22,184 nt of DNA from Asaia bogorensis (GTDB lineage: Bacteria; Pseudomonadota; Alphaproteobacteria; Acetobacterales; Acetobacteraceae), in assembly GCA_945873675.1 (NCBI GenBank), contig CAMCEP010000013.1, positions 1 to 22,184 on the forward strand. The letters are read 5' to 3'. Under the pieces are notes generated by a model. The model had not been told where the DNA came from. It was given only the letters and a program-made list of their open reading frames with translations, and did no database searches. A program made the translations under genes and the position numbers. Position 1 is the first letter of the stretch. Every line of letters begins with the position of its first letter. Below, in pieces: positions 14,673-21,990 of this stretch.

Positions 14673-15578
14673 TTACAAATCCTGCATCACTGTCGCAATC
14701 GCCGGCGCTAAGGCACGGAATTCCTCTGCCCTTGGGCTGCGCGCCCGCCAAGCCAAGCCGATGCGACGGCTCATGCCATTCTCCAGTGGCCGCGTCACCA
14801 GCCCAGTGCCTGCCAGAACACCCCCGGCAACCGCCAGGCGCGGCAGCAGCGTCACGCCAAGACCGCTGGCGGCCATTTGCACGAGGGTATGGAGCGAGGT
14901 TGCGGAAAATTCCTCTGCCGCCAAAGCCCCCGAAAGGCCGCAAGCGGCCAGCGCATGATCGCGCAGGCAATGCCCATCCTGAAGCAGCAATAGTTTTTCA
15001 TCCATAAGCGCGCGGGGGGGGACGCTGCTGCGCCCGGCCAAGGCGTGATCCGCCGGGCAGGCCAGCAGAAACGGATCTTCGGCGATGCTTAGCGTTTCGG
15101 CCGCCCCACAGTCGCAGGGGAGAGCGAGCAACAGCAGATCAAGCCGCCCGGATTCCAAAGCCTCCACCAGCCTTTCGGTCAAATCCTCACGCAGCCAGGG
15201 GCGAAGGCGCGGGAAATCGGCGCGCAGCCGCGGCATCAGGCGCGGCAGCAGAAAGGGGCTGATGGTCGGGATCACGCCAAGGCGGATCGGCCCGGAAAGG
15301 GGTTCCCGCGCAGCGCTTGCGGTCTCCACACAGCTATTAAGCGCGGCGAGGGCAACACGCGCACGCTGGATGAGTTCCGCCCCAAGCGGCGTGAAGACTG
15401 GCTTCTTGGCGCCGCTCCGTTCCAGAATGGCGGCATCCAATTGGCGTTCAAGCGCGATCATGCCGGCCGAAAGGGTGGATTGCGTGACACCGCAAGCCGA
15501 AGCGGCGCGGCCGAAATGCTCATATTCGGCTAGCGCCACCAGATAGCGGAGTTGCTGAGGCGTGGGCAGCGCGATCAT
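14673..15578 (-). CDS. oxyR: OxyR-like LysR-family redox regulator
   Basis: LysR-type transcription factor, 301 residues. Residues 5-65 are the winged helix-turn-helix (FGRAASACGVTQSTLSAGM); 95-301 are the effector domain. The redox pair is present: LLLLQDGHCLRDHALAAC holds Cys204 and Cys213, the same nine-residue spacing as Cys199/Cys208 of E. coli OxyR, within the conserved DGHCLRD block. Peroxide sensing by a reversible disulfide is therefore likely. The start is ATG 15578. Upstream is an AT-rich region with dyads (15582-15612). Unusually, no katG or ahpC is adjacent; downstream on the same strand are DUF533-like and ACAD-like genes. Confidence 0.85.
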   Translation of the reverse strand: MIALPTPQQLRYLVALAEYEHFGRAASACGVTQSTLSAGMIALERQLDAAILERSGAKKPVFTPLGAELIQRARVALAALNSCVETASAAREPLSGPIRLGVIPTISPFLLPRLMPRLRADFPRLRPWLREDLTERLVEALESGRLDLLLLALPCDCGAAETLSIAEDPFLLACPADHALAGRSSVPPRALMDEKLLLLQDGHCLRDHALAACGLSGALAAEEFSATSLHTLVQMAASGLGVTLLPRLAVAGGVLAGTGLVTRPLENGMSRRIGLAWRARSPRAEEFRALAPAIATVMQDL

Positions 15579-15581
15579 CGA

Positions 15582-15612
15582 ATTATCCGATTACCAATAA
15601 TATTAACGTTAA
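15582..15612 (-). promoter_or_regulatory. AT-rich dyad region upstream of the OxyR-like gene (candidate operator)
   Basis: Two symmetric elements in a strikingly AT-rich patch: ATTAT (15582-15586)-N10-ATAAT (15597-15601), a spacing and symmetry usual for LysR-type binding sites, and the perfect palindrome TTAACGTTAA (15603-15612). They lie 4-34 bp ahead of the start codon, suited to autoregulation. The binding protein is inferred only from position. Confidence 0.45.
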
Positions 15613-15654
15613 CGCTAATAACTGATTCGCGGCCCTTGGTGGAAGCGACTTTGG

Positions 15655-16896
15655 TCAATACCGCGCCGGGCGATAGGGGGCGGGATCAATGAAGGGCGCT
15701 TCGCCCATCATCATCTCCGCCACCAGCCGCCCAGTGGTGGGGCCAAGCGTAAAGCCCTGATGCGCATGGCCAAAGGCGCACCAGGCGCCGGCCTGGCCGG
15801 GCAGGGGGCCGATGATCGGCAGCATGTCCGGCGTGCAGGGCCGCACCCCAAGCCAGGGATCATCTTCCACCGCTTCCGCGAGCGGCAGCAGCTTGCGCGC
15901 GATTGGTTCCGCGCGCGCCAATTGCACCGGGGTTTTCGGCGCATCATCGGGCGCGAACTCAGCCCCGGTCGTCAGCCTGACGCCAGCGCGCATCGGCACC
16001 AGCACAAAGCCGCTATCGGCATCCATGAAACCGTGATTGAGCACGGCATTGCCCTGCATGCGGTAATGGCGGTGATAGCCGCGCTTGCCGAAAAGCGGTG
16101 GAGCATAGCCGAAGCGGCTGGTCAGCCTTGTGGAGGCTGAGCCAAGCGCAATCACCACCTGTTCCGCTTCGCGCGGGCCATCACTGGCTTGCACGCGCCA
16201 GCCCGCGCCATGGCGTTCAAGGCTGAGTGCATCGCCGCGCAGGATTTCACCGCCCGCTTCGGTGAAGCGCCGCGCGTAAAACAGCGTGAGGGCCTGTGGG
16301 TCACTGACGGAAAGCGGATCGGTCCAATGAATGGCGCCGAGGCGTTTCACCAACAAATGGGGTTCGGCTGCCGCAAGGCCGGCTTCATCCAGCAGCGCGT
16401 AATTCACGCCTTGCTCGCGCTTCAGCATTTCGGCTTCGGCAATGGCGGCGTTCAAGGCTGTCTGATTATTGTAAAGCCGCATCCAGCCAATGGGGCGAAG
16501 CAATGCTTCAGCCTCCGTGCCGCGTGTGAGTGCCACATGTTCATCAATGCAGGTCACGATCAGCCGCGCATAGGCTTCCGCAATGGGCCGATAGCGTGAA
16601 GGCGCCGAATGCCACCAATATTTGAACAAGGGCCCCGCCAGGCTGAGCAAGGCAGAAGGGTGATAGGAAGCATCCACCGATCGGTTTTGCGCCATCCGCC
16701 ACAGCGTTGCGATATCGCGCGGGAAGGGATGCGGATACACCGCTTCCCGCTGGATCAGCCCTGCATTGCCAAAGGACGCGCCTTCACCCGGCGGGGCGCG
16801 ATCCAGCAGCACAACCTGCGCGCCACGGCGTTGTAAATGCAGCGCGATGGAAACGCCGACCATACCGGCGCCGAGCACGATCACGGATCGCGACAT
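15655..16896 (-). CDS. FAD-dependent oxidoreductase, D-amino-acid dehydrogenase (DadA)-like
   Basis: DAO-superfamily flavoenzyme of 413 residues, expected to oxidise an amine or D-amino acid to an imino/keto acid and pass electrons to quinone. The FAD Rossmann motif is GAGMVG (9-14), with Asp32 ending the second strand (VVLLDRAPPGEGASFGNAGL). The C-terminal GVRPCTPDMLPIIGPLPG and FGHAHQGFTLGPTTGRLVAEM blocks are the second FAD region as in DadA. The start is ATG 16896 (MSRSVIVLGAG) with AGGAAGAAG 8 bp upstream; the frame is open to 16938, overlapping the cupin stop. It follows the cupin gene by 38 bp. The exact substrate is unknown. Confidence 0.85.
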   Translation of the reverse strand: MSRSVIVLGAGMVGVSIALHLQRRGAQVVLLDRAPPGEGASFGNAGLIQREAVYPHPFPRDIATLWRMAQNRSVDASYHPSALLSLAGPLFKYWWHSAPSRYRPIAEAYARLIVTCIDEHVALTRGTEAEALLRPIGWMRLYNNQTALNAAIAEAEMLKREQGVNYALLDEAGLAAAEPHLLVKRLGAIHWTDPLSVSDPQALTLFYARRFTEAGGEILRGDALSLERHGAGWRVQASDGPREAEQVVIALGSASTRLTSRFGYAPPLFGKRGYHRHYRMQGNAVLNHGFMDADSGFVLVPMRAGVRLTTGAEFAPDDAPKTPVQLARAEPIARKLLPLAEAVEDDPWLGVRPCTPDMLPIIGPLPGQAGAWCAFGHAHQGFTLGPTTGRLVAEMMMGEAPFIDPAPYRPARY

Positions 16897-16934
16897 TATA
16901 CTTCTTCCTGTCTCACCCGCCCTTTGGGCGTGGT

Positions 16935-17303
16935 TCAAACGTCCTTGGTTTCGAATTCCGCCGGACCCGTGATTTCAATCAATTCCAGATCTTCCGAATG
17001 CGCGACTTCGCGATGCTTCACCAAGGGCGGTTGGTAGCAGCTATCGCCGGCGCGGAATTCCTTCACGCCGACATCTTCATATTCAAAGCGCACCCAGCCC
17101 TTCAACACGAAGAACATCTGGAATTTCAGGTTATGGGTGTGCCATTGCCCGGTGGCATGGGCGCCGGGGATGGCGCGGATCACATGCGCGCCAAAGGCGC
17201 CACCAGTGGCGCCATTGATGCCAAGATCACGATATTCGAAAAACGGGCGAAGCCCACGGATGAATTCCGAAGATTCGGCGTGGCTGGTCGTGGTGGTGGT
17301 CAT
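16935..17303 (-). CDS. Single-domain cupin protein
   Basis: Small beta-barrel protein of 122 residues. The likely metal ligands are His55, His57 and Gln62 in WHTHNLKFQ (first cupin motif) and His97 in PPLVKHREV (second motif); GWVRFEYEDV and FRAGDSCYQPP are the intervening strands. Such proteins serve as dioxygenases, isomerases or sugar/ligand binders. The length is much below the ~200 residues of classical thiol dioxygenases, so I do not assign that function. The start is ATG 17303 with AAGGAAAAA upstream. It sits 12 bp after the GST gene and 38 bp before the DadA-like gene, all on the minus strand. Confidence 0.8.
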   Translation of the reverse strand: MTTTTTSHAESSEFIRGLRPFFEYRDLGINGATGGAFGAHVIRAIPGAHATGQWHTHNLKFQMFFVLKGWVRFEYEDVGVKEFRAGDSCYQPPLVKHREVAHSEDLELIEITGPAEFETKDV

Positions 17304-17315
17304 GGCGTTTTTCCT

Positions 17316-17942
17316 TCAAGCTAGGGGAAGAGCAACATGGCTGGTGAAGCCCGGGCGCGTTAGCAGCGTATCATAATAGCGGCGCAGATTGGGCAGGCTT
17401 GGGCGTTCAATCGGCAGCACATGCCAGCGATGCACCCAACAGCCAAGCGTGATGTCAGCCAGCGTCAGATTATCGCCACAAAGAAAGCGCTGCCCTTCAA
17501 GCTTCTTTTCGATGATGCTCCAAAGCCGCCCCGCTTCATCCCGCGCCTTGGCTTCCGCCTTCCAATCGCGTTCCGGTTCCGGCAGGCGCACATGGGTGAA
17601 AAAGATCGTTACCAATGGCGCTGTCAGGTGTCCAAGGGTCCAATCCATCCAGGTTTCCACGGCAGCCCTTTGGCGTGCATCGCGCGGGTAGATCGGGCTA
17701 TCGGGCGCTTCGGTATTGCACAAATAGCGGCAGATCGTGTTGCTTTCCCACAGCGCCCAGCCATCTTCTTCCTGCAAGGTCGGCACCAGGCCCATGGGGT
17801 TCATGGCGCGGTATTCCGGTTCCTTGGTGCGGCCAAAGGCGCCGCCGGCATCGATCCTTTCATAGAAAAGGCCGAGCTCTTCCATCGTCCAAAGCACCTT
17901 CATGACATTGCTGGAACTGGTGCGGCCCCAAAGCTTGCGCAT
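17316..17942 (-). CDS. Glutathione S-transferase family protein
   Basis: Two-domain GST of 208 residues. The N-terminal thioredoxin-like domain (1-80) has WGRTSSSNVMKVLW at the active-site turn, the cis-Pro block MGLVPTLQEEDG and the glutathione-binding WESNTICRYL. The helical C-terminal domain (90-205) contains FLCGDNLTLADITLG, the usual N-cap motif. Ser9 to Ser11 are candidates for the thiol-stabilising residue. The start is ATG 17942 with AAGGGAGA upstream. It heads the minus-strand run with cupin and DadA-like genes and is divergent from dsbB. Conjugation, thiol reduction or isomerisation cannot be told apart. Confidence 0.9.
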   Translation of the reverse strand: MRKLWGRTSSSNVMKVLWTMEELGLFYERIDAGGAFGRTKEPEYRAMNPMGLVPTLQEEDGWALWESNTICRYLCNTEAPDSPIYPRDARQRAAVETWMDWTLGHLTAPLVTIFFTHVRLPEPERDWKAEAKARDEAGRLWSIIEKKLEGQRFLCGDNLTLADITLGCWVHRWHVLPIERPSLPNLRRYYDTLLTRPGFTSHVALPLA

Positions 17943-18031
17943 GGCTGATCTCCCTTGCCTGAGAACAACTTAAGGTGCCCGGCCCGATGGGTCCAGTTGC
18001 AAGCGGCGCCGTGGCGCGCAATCTGTTTCCC

Positions 18032-18508
18032 ATGAAGCGCGCTTTGATCATTCTGGCCCTGGCTGCCGCCGCCCCGCTTTTGGCCCAAGCCAGCGAAAGC
18101 TGGTTGGGGTTGGCGCCGTGCGAACTTTGTCTGTGGCAGCGCTGGCCCTATTGGGCGGCGGTGGGCTTTGCGGTGCTGGCGCTGGCGCTGCCGCGTTTCG
18201 CTGGGGTGCTGCTGAGCCTGGCGGGCTTGGCCGCGCTCACTTCCGGGGTTTTGGGCGGGTTTCATCTGGGGGTGGAGCAAGGCTTCTGGCCATCGCCGCT
18301 GGCTGGCTGCAAGGCCGCGACGGCAGGCGGGGCCATGAGCATCGAGGATATGCTGAAAAGCCTGGCCCCCATCCCGAATAAGCCTTGCGATGCGCCTGCC
18401 TTTCTTATTTCCGGCCTTCCCATTTCAATGGCGGCAATGAATATGATGTATGGCCTGGGCCTTGGGGCGCTTTCCCTTGGCCTCGCCCGGCAAGGAGCCA
18501 GAGCATGA
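18032..18508 (+). CDS. dsbB: Disulfide bond formation protein DsbB
   Basis: Inner-membrane quinone reductase that reoxidises DsbA in the periplasm. 158 residues with four hydrophobic segments (about 3-19, 40-53, 58-78 and 125-152). The first redox pair Cys30/Cys33 is in APCELCLWQRWPYW and the second pair is Cys93/Cys119 in the periplasmic loop. The ELCLWQRWPY block is diagnostic. The start is ATG 18032 (MKRALIILAL); the frame is open to 17975, but the upstream part lacks membrane character. Its TGA overlaps the coq7 ATG (ATGA at 18505-18508). The two products meet functionally at ubiquinone. Confidence 0.93.
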   Translation: MKRALIILALAAAAPLLAQASESWLGLAPCELCLWQRWPYWAAVGFAVLALALPRFAGVLLSLAGLAALTSGVLGGFHLGVEQGFWPSPLAGCKAATAGGAMSIEDMLKSLAPIPNKPCDAPAFLISGLPISMAAMNMMYGLGLGALSLGLARQGARA

Positions 18509-19059
18509 CGCAGAAAACCGCCGAATACCGCCAGCCCGGCGACCCCACGGCGCGAGAAGTGGTGGAACGCACCATCCGCGTGGATCATGCCGGCGAATAC
18601 GGCGCCAAGCGCATTTATGAGGGCCAGTTGGCCGTGCTGGGCCGCACCAAATACGGCCCAATGATCGAACATATGAAGGCGCAGGAACAGGTCCATCTGG
18701 ACACATTTTCCCGCCTGATTGGCGAACGCCGCGTTCGCCCCACTGCGCTTCTACCCTTCTGGCATGTCGCGGGATTCGCGCTTGGGGCTGCCAGCGCGCT
18801 GCTTGGCCATCGTGGCGCCATGGCCTGCACGGTTGCCGTGGAAGAAGCGATTGATGAGCATTACCGCGCCCAGGAAGACACGCTTGGCGATGATGAGGCG
18901 GAACTGCGCGCCGATATCGCCCGCTTCCGCGCCGAGGAATTGGAACATCGCGACACGGGCCTGGAGCATGAGGCGGAACAGGCGCCGGCCTATCGGCTGC
19001 TGAGTGCCGCGATCAAAACCGGTTGCAAAATCGCTATCAAAATCAGTGAGCGCGTGTAA
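18505..19059 (+). CDS. coq7: 3-demethoxyubiquinol 3-hydroxylase (Coq7)
   Basis: Di-iron monooxygenase of ubiquinone synthesis that hydroxylates the demethoxyquinol, membrane-associated. 184 residues. Ligands are visible as two EXXH repeats: Glu31 (DHAGEYGAKRIYEGQ), Glu61 and His64 (AQEQVHL), Glu113 (VAVEEAIDEHY), Glu145 and His148 (AEELEHRDTG). The length matches bacterial Coq7. The start ATG 18505 overlaps the dsbB stop and is fixed by family alignment; the frame is open to 18385. The stop TAA shares a base with the ATG of the next gene (TAATG). Translational coupling is likely across all three. Confidence 0.95.
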   Translation: MTQKTAEYRQPGDPTAREVVERTIRVDHAGEYGAKRIYEGQLAVLGRTKYGPMIEHMKAQEQVHLDTFSRLIGERRVRPTALLPFWHVAGFALGAASALLGHRGAMACTVAVEEAIDEHYRAQEDTLGDDEAELRADIARFRAEELEHRDTGLEHEAEQAPAYRLLSAAIKTGCKIAIKISERV

Positions 19060-19826
19060 TGCGTAATGCAGCGCTTGCCCTGCTCTGCGCTTCCTTGGCG
19101 CTGGGCTGTGCGCAGCAGGCGCTACCCCCAGAAGCGCAGCCGGTTTCCCTGGCGCCCGTGCCCGATGTTACGGTGACCGCGCTGCCCCCAAGAACCGTCC
19201 CTGGGCCTGTCGGCCCTGGGGGTATTGAAATGCCGCCGGGTACGGTTTCGCCGACCACGCAGGAAGTGGGTGCGCGCTTGCCGCTGCGTGTCGGCCCTTG
19301 GGTGCGTGCCGTTGGCCCCCCCGATGAAAGCGTTATCGCGCGCAACGGCATGCAGGCGCTTTACGTGCGCTACACCCTGCCCGGGACTGGCGCTTGGGCC
19401 ACGGTTGGGGTCAATGATCACGGCATGGTGCTGCCCGATGGCTTTGGCTCATTGGCGGTTGCGGAGGGTTTTAACGCCAGCAAGGCATCAGTGCGCACCA
19501 ATGCGCCGGGCAATGTGGCGCGCATGCGCATGGTTTGGATTCCTGACGCACCTTCTCAGCGCTGCGTGACCGGGCGCGTTGTTTTGCAGGGCTATGGCAC
19601 GGAGCATGTAGCCTGTTCCACCGGTGTCGCGGGCCAGGAATTACGCATACGCATCACCGCGGCCTATCGCCCGGGCGATACGGGGCGGCTTTTCGAACTG
19701 GAAGGCGAAATGGCGCGGCTGATCGCGGAAGTAACACGCGCCGCCGCCGGGCTTCAGCCAATCCCCGGCCTGCGATCCGATGGCCGCGTTTTCATTCCAA
19801 GTTTTGGTCCTGAGGCGGTGATGTAG
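19059..19826 (+). CDS. Putative lipoprotein of unknown function
   Basis: A 255-residue exported protein that I do not recognise. The N-terminus MRNAALALLCASLALGC ends in a lipobox-like ALGC with acceptor Cys17, so it is probably lipid-anchored (the -3 residue Ala is not ideal). Residues 18-70 are Pro/Val-rich and probably unstructured. 75-255 look like a beta-rich globular domain with two cysteines, in QRCVTG and HVACST, that may form a disulfide. The ATG shares one base with the coq7 stop. Its context with dsbB suggests envelope function, but nothing more specific can be said. Confidence 0.72.
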   Translation: MRNAALALLCASLALGCAQQALPPEAQPVSLAPVPDVTVTALPPRTVPGPVGPGGIEMPPGTVSPTTQEVGARLPLRVGPWVRAVGPPDESVIARNGMQALYVRYTLPGTGAWATVGVNDHGMVLPDGFGSLAVAEGFNASKASVRTNAPGNVARMRMVWIPDAPSQRCVTGRVVLQGYGTEHVACSTGVAGQELRIRITAAYRPGDTGRLFELEGEMARLIAEVTRAAAGLQPIPGLRSDGRVFIPSFGPEAVM

Positions 19827-19832
19827 CAGGGG

Positions 19833-20468
19833 TCAACTGCCCCGCTGCATCAAGGCTGCCACATCCCGGTCCCGCGCATCCTCGCTGCTGCCGAGGCCTT
19901 CAATCACCCCGTGCTGATCCTGTTCCGGCCGGTTCTGGCTGAGCTTGCGCTTGCCGATTAGGGTTTCAATTTCCATGCGTAGCCCGACAATCCCCTTGAG
20001 CTGAGAGGCGATGAAGGTCTCCGGCGCATCATCCACCGCCCAAGGGGTAGCGCGCGGCGCTTCGTGATGATTGGTCAGCCGATCCACCAGCGCATGCAGC
20101 CGCGCCGCATCCTCAAACACCTCAATTGCGCCAATGGCATGCACGGCAACATAATTCCAGGTCGGCACGACCTTCCCGTGTTCCTTTTTGGAGGCATAAA
20201 AGGACGGCGAGACATAAGCCTCAGGCCCCATGAAAATCGCGCGCGCACGGCCAGCGCTAGCAAGCGCGCGCCAATGCGGATTGGCCTTGGCAAGGTGGCC
20301 GTAAAGCGTGCCGTGCGGCCCTTCATCGGCGGCGAATTGCAACGGCACATGGGTTGCTTCCGGCACGCCATCCGCCCCCGCGCTGACCAGAATGGCAAGC
20401 CGAGCCTCACGCAAAATGGCGTGCAGGATTTCCGGGCGGTCTTCACGGAACAAGGGCGGGTTATACAT
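19833..20468 (-). CDS. PaiB-like FMN-binding (negative transcriptional regulator family) protein
   Basis: Split-barrel flavin-binding protein of the PaiB family, 211 residues. It opens MYNPPLFREDRPEILHAIL as PaiB does; ATHVPLQF (38-45), LYGHLAKANPHW (55-66) and SFYASKKEHGKVVPTWNY (88-105) are the family blocks lining the FMN site. GQ-like LKGIVGLRMEIETLIGKRKL near 160-180 is the C-terminal hallmark. The start is ATG 20468 with GGAGAAG at 20480-20474; a TTG at 20483 is in frame but less likely. In Bacillus PaiB is linked to sporulation and protease control; in proteobacteria its role is not established. It converges with the lipoprotein gene (6 bp apart) and diverges from the amidase. Confidence 0.88.
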   Translation of the reverse strand: MYNPPLFREDRPEILHAILREARLAILVSAGADGVPEATHVPLQFAADEGPHGTLYGHLAKANPHWRALASAGRARAIFMGPEAYVSPSFYASKKEHGKVVPTWNYVAVHAIGAIEVFEDAARLHALVDRLTNHHEAPRATPWAVDDAPETFIASQLKGIVGLRMEIETLIGKRKLSQNRPEQDQHGVIEGLGSSEDARDRDVAALMQRGS

Positions 20469-20527
20469 GCGGGTCTTCTCCAAACCTGGATTGCTGTTAG
20501 CCTGTCCTGGTTTTGGGGAAAAGTCGT

Positions 20528-21988
20528 ATGTCTGATGAATTGATCCGCCTGAGTGCCACGGAAGCCGCCGCCCGGCTGAAAGCGGGCGATATCACGCCGC
20601 TTGACCTGATTGACGCGGCCGAGGCGCGCATTGCCGCGGTGGATGGCGATGTGAATGCCCTGCCGACACTTTGCCTGGACCGCGCGCGTGATCATGCCCG
20701 CGCGCTGATGGCGGGCAAGCGGCGCGAAGCGGAATCTGAGGCCGGCTGGCTTGGCGGCATACCTGTTGCCATCAAGGATTTGGCGGAAGTAGCCGGCGTG
20801 CGCACCACCTATGGCAGCCCGATCTTTGCCGATTATGTGCCAAGTGAGAGCCACCCTGTGGTTGAACGGATCGAACGTAAGGGCGGCATTGTGATTGCCA
20901 AATCCAATACGCCAGAATTCGGCGCGGGAGGTTCCACCTTCAATGAGGTTTTTGGGCGGACGCGCAACCCGTGGAATACATCGCTCACCTGCGGCGGTTC
21001 CACCGGGGGTGGCGCGGTGGCGCTGGCAACCGGGCAAGTGTGGCTCGCGCATGGGTCGGACCATGGGGGGTCTCTGCGCCGCCCCGCGACCTATTGTTCC
21101 GTGGTGGGGCTGCGCCCTTCGCCCGGGCGCGTGACGCGCGGCACGGCGGATGATCTCTATTCGCCGCTTTCGGTGAATGGGCCGATGGCACGCAATATCC
21201 CTGATCTCGCACTGTTTCTGGACGCCATGGCGGGTTGGGATTTGGCCGATCCGCTGACTTGGGAAGCGCCTGCGCGCCCTTACGCGGCGGCGGTTGCGGC
21301 AGCCGAGGCCGAGGCGCCAAAGCGCATCGCCTTCACCGCACGCTTTGGTGGCGCGATTTCGATGGATCGGGAGACGGAGGAAATTTGCGCGCGCGAGGCG
21401 CGGCGCTTTGAAGCGCTCGGGACCGTAGTGGAAGAAGCGCATCCCGAGATTGGCGATTTGAATGAGGCGTTTTTGGTGCTGCGCAGCCAGCATTTCGTGG
21501 TGGACCGCGAAAAAATGTTGCTGGAGCATCGCGATAAGCTGAAGCCAGACATCATCTGGCAAACCGAACGCGGCTTAAAGGAAACCACATCGCGGCTTGC
21601 TTGGGCGGAACATGAACGCCGGCGCTTCTTCATCAGCATGCGCGATCTGTTCAAGCGTTATGATGTGCTGATCACGCCGGGCGCGGCGACGCCTGCCTTT
21701 GATGTGATGCTGCGCGCACCAGAGAGCATCGGCGGCAAGAAGCTGGATAATTACATGGGCGGATCGCTGATCAATGCCTTTGCGACCTTGGCGGGTTGCC
21801 CCGCTGTCGCGGTGCCTTGCGGCTTTGATCAATTTGGCAGGCCGGTTGGGCTGCATATTGTGGCGCCTCCACGGCAGGATGCGCGCGCCTTGCAGGTGGC
21901 GGCTTTGTTCGAGAAAATGAGCGGCCTTGACAAGCTTTTACCCATCACGCCGCGGCCCGGCAGCGTGCCACCGGCTGAGGGAGGATGA
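20528..21988 (+). CDS. Amidase-signature family hydrolase
   Basis: Ser-cisSer-Lys hydrolase of 486 residues, cleaving a carboxamide. The catalytic triad is Lys83 (VAIKDLAE), Ser158 (TCGGSTGGGA) and Ser182 (GSDHGGSLRRPA); the 24-residue Ser-Ser spacing is the family value. It has no signal peptide. The start is ATG 20528 after GGGGAAAAG; the frame is open to 20513. A glutamyl-tRNA amidotransferase subunit (GatA) is unlikely because no gatB/gatC is adjacent and the sequence around the triad fits general amidases. It is followed immediately by a Bug-type binding-protein gene (ATGATCATG junction), suggesting that an amide or its acid is taken up and processed together. Confidence 0.9.
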   Translation: MSDELIRLSATEAAARLKAGDITPLDLIDAAEARIAAVDGDVNALPTLCLDRARDHARALMAGKRREAESEAGWLGGIPVAIKDLAEVAGVRTTYGSPIFADYVPSESHPVVERIERKGGIVIAKSNTPEFGAGGSTFNEVFGRTRNPWNTSLTCGGSTGGGAVALATGQVWLAHGSDHGGSLRRPATYCSVVGLRPSPGRVTRGTADDLYSPLSVNGPMARNIPDLALFLDAMAGWDLADPLTWEAPARPYAAAVAAAEAEAPKRIAFTARFGGAISMDRETEEICAREARRFEALGTVVEEAHPEIGDLNEAFLVLRSQHFVVDREKMLLEHRDKLKPDIIWQTERGLKETTSRLAWAEHERRRFFISMRDLFKRYDVLITPGAATPAFDVMLRAPESIGGKKLDNYMGGSLINAFATLAGCPAVAVPCGFDQFGRPVGLHIVAPPRQDARALQVAALFEKMSGLDKLLPITPRPGSVPPAEGG

Positions 21989-21990
21989 TC

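Noticed and set aside
16935..17303. Cupin as cysteine/3-mercaptopropionate dioxygenase
   Set aside because: It would complete a sulfinate pathway, but the protein is far shorter than known thiol dioxygenases and generic single-domain cupins have the same motifs.
20075..21562. Minus-strand open frame of 495 codons over the amidase and PaiB genes
   Set aside because: It is antisense to the amidase with its intact catalytic triad and out of frame with PaiB; the translation has no family features.
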